Assembly: GCA_951213105.1 (NCBI GenBank)
Contig: OX578146.1
Span: 115,966,551-116,030,550 of the forward strand
Origin: Amaurobius ferox
Lineage: Eukaryota; Arthropoda; Arachnida; Araneae; Amaurobiidae
Direction of reading: 5' to 3'
DNA: 64,000 bases
In this document: piece by piece, positions 60,600 to 64,000 of the stretch
Position numbering within the stretch: position 1 is the first letter of the stretch
How the letters are laid out: every line of letters starts with the position of its first letter
Position numbers and translations under genes: made by a program
The notes under the pieces: generated by a model
Told to the model about the DNA's origin: nothing
The model's database searches: none
What the model saw: only the letters and a program-made list of their open reading frames with translations

Positions 60600-62590
60600 T
60601 TTTTTTACTATTTATGGTGAATTTTTGAAGTACAAATTATATATATGGATGAAACAAGTAAGCCCAAAAAATTTGAAAGTGATTGGTTAAATATATTTTA
60701 AGATATGTTGCGCGCAAGGGCTAAAATCACATATCTGAGAAAAACAGCTTTAAAGTTTAAAAATACATTCAGTGTTACTTATTATCTTATTTTACACCTT
60801 AAAATGCCTTTAGTTCATAAATAGCACCTTCCTATGTCTGTTATGTAAGAAGAATCAAAAATTTTCTGCCTTTTAGGGGCTACTTGAGCTCTATATGTTG
60901 CTTCGGAAACTCGAACAGACGTTTCGCGCAGTAGTTTCTTGTTAGTCAGATGAAGCACATTTACTAAATTTTTACTTATTTATGAGGAATTTTTATCTAT
61001 AAATTATGTATATAGATGAAACAAGTAAGAGCAAAAAATTTGAAAGTGATCGGTTACATATATTTTAAAATATATTGCGCGCAAGTGTTAAAATCACATA
61101 TCTGAGAAAAACAGCTTTATAATTTAAAAATGCTTCAATGTTACTTATTATCTTATTTTGTACCTTAAAATGCCTTTGGTTCATAATTAGCACCTTCCTA
61201 TGTCTGTTATGTAAGAAAAATCAAAAATTTTCTTCCTTTTAGGGGCTACTTGAGCTCTATATGTTGCTTCGGAAACTCGAACAGACGTTTTACGCAGTCG
61301 TTTCTTGTTAGTCAGATGAAGCACGTTTACTAAATTTTTACATATATATGAGGAATTTTTATCTATAAATTATGTATATAGATGAAACAAGTAAGAGCAA
61401 AAAATTTGAAAGTGATCGGTTACATATATTTTAAAATATATTGCGCGCAAGTGTTAAAATCACATATCTGAGAAAAACAGCTTTATAATTTAAAAATGCT
61501 TCATTGTTACTTATTATCTTATTTTGTACCTTAAAATGCCTTTGGTTCATAATTAGCACCTTCCTATGTCTGTTATGTAAGAAAAATCAAAACTTTTCTT
61601 CCTTTTAGGAGCTATTTGAGCTCTATATGTTGCTTCGGAAACTCGAACAGACGTTTCGCGCAGTCGTTTCTTGTTAGTCAGATGAAGAACGTTTACTGAA
61701 TTTTTACTTATTTATGAGGAATTTTTATCGATAAATTATGTATATAGATGAAACAAGTAAGAGCAAAAAATTTGAAAGTGATTGGCTACATATATTTTAA
61801 AATATATTGCGCACAAGGGCTAAAATCACATATCTGAGATACCCGCTTTTAAGTTTAAAAATATATTTAGTGTTACTTATTATAGTATTTTGACCTTAGA
61901 ATGCTGCCAGTGCATAAATAGCACCTTCCTAATTCTGTTATGTTTGAAAAATCAAAATTTTTCTGCGTTTAAGGGGTATTTGAGCTCTATATGTTGCTTC
62001 GGAAACTCGAACAGACGTTTCGCACAGTCGTTTCTTGTTAGTCAGATGAAGAACGTTTACTAAATTTTTACGTATTTATGAGGAATTTTTATCTATAGAT
62101 TATGTATATAAATGAAACAAGTAAGAGCAAAAAATTTGAAAGTGATTGGCTACATATATTTTAAAATATATTGCGCACAAGGGCTAAAATCACATATCTG
62201 AGATACCCGCTTTTAAGTTTAAAAATATATTCAGTGTTACTTATTATAGTATTTTGACCTTAAAATGCTTCCAGTGCATAAATAGCACCTTCCTAATTCT
62301 GTTATGTTTGAAAAATCAAAATTTTTCTGCCTTTTAAGAAGTATTTGAGCTCTATATGTTGCTTCGGAAGCTCGAACATCAGCTTCGTGAAGAAGTTTCT
62401 TGTCAGTCAGATGAAAAACATTTACTAAATTTTTACTTATTTAGGAGGAATCTCTTTTGTATAAATTGTATATATAGATGAAACAAGTAAGAGCAAAAAC
62501 TTGAAAGTGATTGGTACAATATATTTTAAAATATGCTGTGCGCAAGTTGTAAAATCACCTACCTGAGAAAAACAGCTGCAGTGGTACTTT
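60600..62590. repeat. Satellite array, 366-bp unit, about 5.5 copies
   Basis: The phrase GAAACAAGTAAGAGCAAAAA recurs at 60,651, 61,018, 61,384, 61,750, 62,114 and 62,480, spacing 364-367 bp. Each unit also has TATATTGCGCGCAAG, TCTATATGTTGCTTCGGAAA and CTCGAACAGACGTTTCGCGC. The central units are very similar and the outer ones more diverged. No coding content. Confidence 0.95.
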
Positions 62591-63074
62591 GATAAACTGA
62601 AACTCTAGTGACAAGAAAAGAATGAGTTACAGAAAATTTGACGTATTGAAATTGCTTAAAATTACAAAAATATATAACAAATATGACTTTCGGACATGGA
62701 AAATTTTGAGTTATCGCAGTTCGGCTAATTAATGTTTGGCTGTAGTTTATTATACATCCTGTGTTATTTTATATCTAATTTAGCATCAAAATGCACCTGA
62801 TGCATAAGTAATTCCTTCCTCTTCCTCTTGTCTTTGAAAATCAAATGTTTTCTGCCTTTTACGAGCTTTTCAAACTTCATATGTAGTGCTAGAGACTCGA
62901 AATTCCATCACATTCCATTTTTCCCGCACTACCCGAATGGTTTTTCGAACACACTATTTTATGATTATTTTTCCACTTTTCATACCGAGGGCCACTTTTC
63001 TTACTTCTGTAGCTGTTGCAGCCTTTACAAGAAGAAGACATTACTTCGGTTTCAATAACCTTCCTTCTTTCTGC
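62591..63074. other. Diverged satellite-like sequence next to the Mutator remnant
   Basis: About 62,760-62,905 keeps satellite landmarks (AAATCAAATGTTTTCTGCCT, TTCATATGTAGTGCTAGAGA, ACTCGAA) in the same order as the 366-bp unit. The rest is unassigned. Confidence 0.5.
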
Positions 63075-63776
63075 TCAGATTAGTGTACACACACCTACAC
63101 GTGGCGAATACCCCTTATTTTTCCAACTACCATCTCCACTTACAGTAATATCTTTCGATCCATTTGATAATTCTCTTTCGTCCTGGACAGCAGTTTTCAT
63201 TAAAGATTTAGCTACAACAGATCTGGCATTTAAAGTCCTGCGATTAATTTTATTATATGATTTCTGAGAAACAGGCGCTGGAAGACCCATCGTACAACAA
63301 AAAGGAGATAAAGCCGATAAGCCCTGCCTTATACATCGCATAGAAAATATAGCTCTTCTGTTTATTTCTGGAATATTTTTCTTAACACCAAGCAGTTTTG
63401 AATTTTTCACAGACTTAAGTTCATCACAGCTATCACAATATACAAGAAATGTTGATGCTAAACCCATTGAAGATTTTTCACGTATATTTATTGTTCCATG
63501 ACATATTTTGCAGCACAAAACATCTGCAAGCTCCTTGAAAAGTACTGATATATGAACTATTCTATATTAATGTTCTTCAGATGAAATATGTGACTTATCA
63601 AGTGAAAGTTCATCTTTTGAGCTGAACAGTTTTTTTACTTGAAGCACTTAGCTTAGGCGTAGAATCAACATTTTTCATTCGAACACTTTCGGATTGTTTT
63701 TGTTTTTAATTACATACATATTTCATTGAAAACGTCTTCTTTTCCCAGAACGAGATTTAGTTGCAGGTGTATCCAT
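63075..63776 (-). pseudogene. Mutator-like transposase, N-terminal part only, frameshifted
   Basis: Read on the minus strand from an ATG at 63,776: MDTPATKSRSGKRRFQ, then after a stop and shifts SESVRMKNVDSTPKLSASSK and SSKDELSLDKSHISSEEH. The main block follows: FKELADVLCCKICHG, then YCDSCDELK (two CxxC pairs, a likely zinc ribbon), EINRRAIFSMRCIRQGLSAL, CCTMGLPAPVSQKSYNKINR and VSGDGSWKNKGYSPRVGV. GDGSW probably holds the first catalytic Asp. This order matches the Mutator-like transposases common in arachnid genomes. The frame stops at 63,075 and the rest of the catalytic domain is missing. Breaks: an early TGA, a shift at a run of seven A (about 63,631), and a TAA near 63,569. Confidence 0.8.
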
Positions 63777-64000
63777 TATTAGAAAGCAAAAAGCAAAAAG
63801 TTTATATTAAAAAATTGCACCAAACAGTCTTGTACGTTGAAGTTTACACAAATAAATATGCAAACGTGAAGAAGTTTGTAATGCATAATTATAAAATAGA
63901 TTAACTGTATTTTAGTTCAAAGTTTTTATGCTTAAACAACATAAATGCCGCAAATCAATCGTAAAAAATAAGAAAATATAATGAAAAGAAATTGCAAAAC
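63777..64000. other. Upstream flank of the Mutator remnant
   Basis: AT-rich, no recognisable inverted end or promoter. The element probably continues past the window. Confidence 0.4.

Overview
The window is AT-rich, non-coding animal nuclear DNA made almost entirely of transposable elements, their fragments and tandem repeats. I found no convincing host protein gene. The mix of mariner, Tc1, hAT, Mutator, Penelope-like elements (PLEs), rolling-circle-like arrays and 5S/tRNA SINEs points to an arthropod, and my guess is a chelicerate such as a spider. That is inferred from repeat content only.

Layout. 1-10,630: short tandem arrays and dispersed hairpin-ended repeats. 10,632-12,342: a dead Tc1-like element (10,697-12,288) sitting inside a (TA)n tract. 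16,034-18,141: a TA-flanked element with ~190-bp inverted repeats and another repeat nested in it. 19,266-21,116: three SINEs, two of which have a 5S rRNA-like head fused to a tRNA-like segment. 23,108-24,790: two head-to-head truncated copies of a conventional PLE with a long palindrome at one edge and a SINE inserted in one copy. 26,346-28,995: more hairpin-ended repeats. 33,729-34,100: a hAT-type MITE. 34,186-35,486: an almost intact mariner. 37,954-40,033: a decayed mariner-superfamily element cut by a PLE fragment.

40,030-57,322 is the most structured part. An ~11-kb array (41,736-52,944) consists of tandem 1.5-1.8 kb units built from diverged ~300-bp modules. In their own sense the units have a 5'-TC start, a GTCT microsatellite near that end, and a 3' hairpin followed 8 nt later by CTAG, the signature of Helitron-type elements. 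Units left of ~48.5 kb lie on the minus strand and units right of ~49.57 kb on the plus strand, separated by a spacer with two other satellites. PLE copies with (TA)n next to them bound the array on both sides. The right one (53,049-56,247) is nearly complete and has the permuted order, GIY-YIG endonuclease before reverse transcriptase.

57,322-60,180 holds a candidate LTR and unassigned DNA. 60,200-62,590 is a 366-bp satellite. The window ends in a broken Mutator-like transposase (63,776-63,075, minus strand) that may belong to the same element as that satellite.

The elements show clear nesting: SINE in PLE, SINE tail in hairpin-ended repeat, MITE in rolling-circle array, Tc1 and PLE in (TA)n. 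Only the mariner and the permuted PLE look young, each with one in-frame stop.
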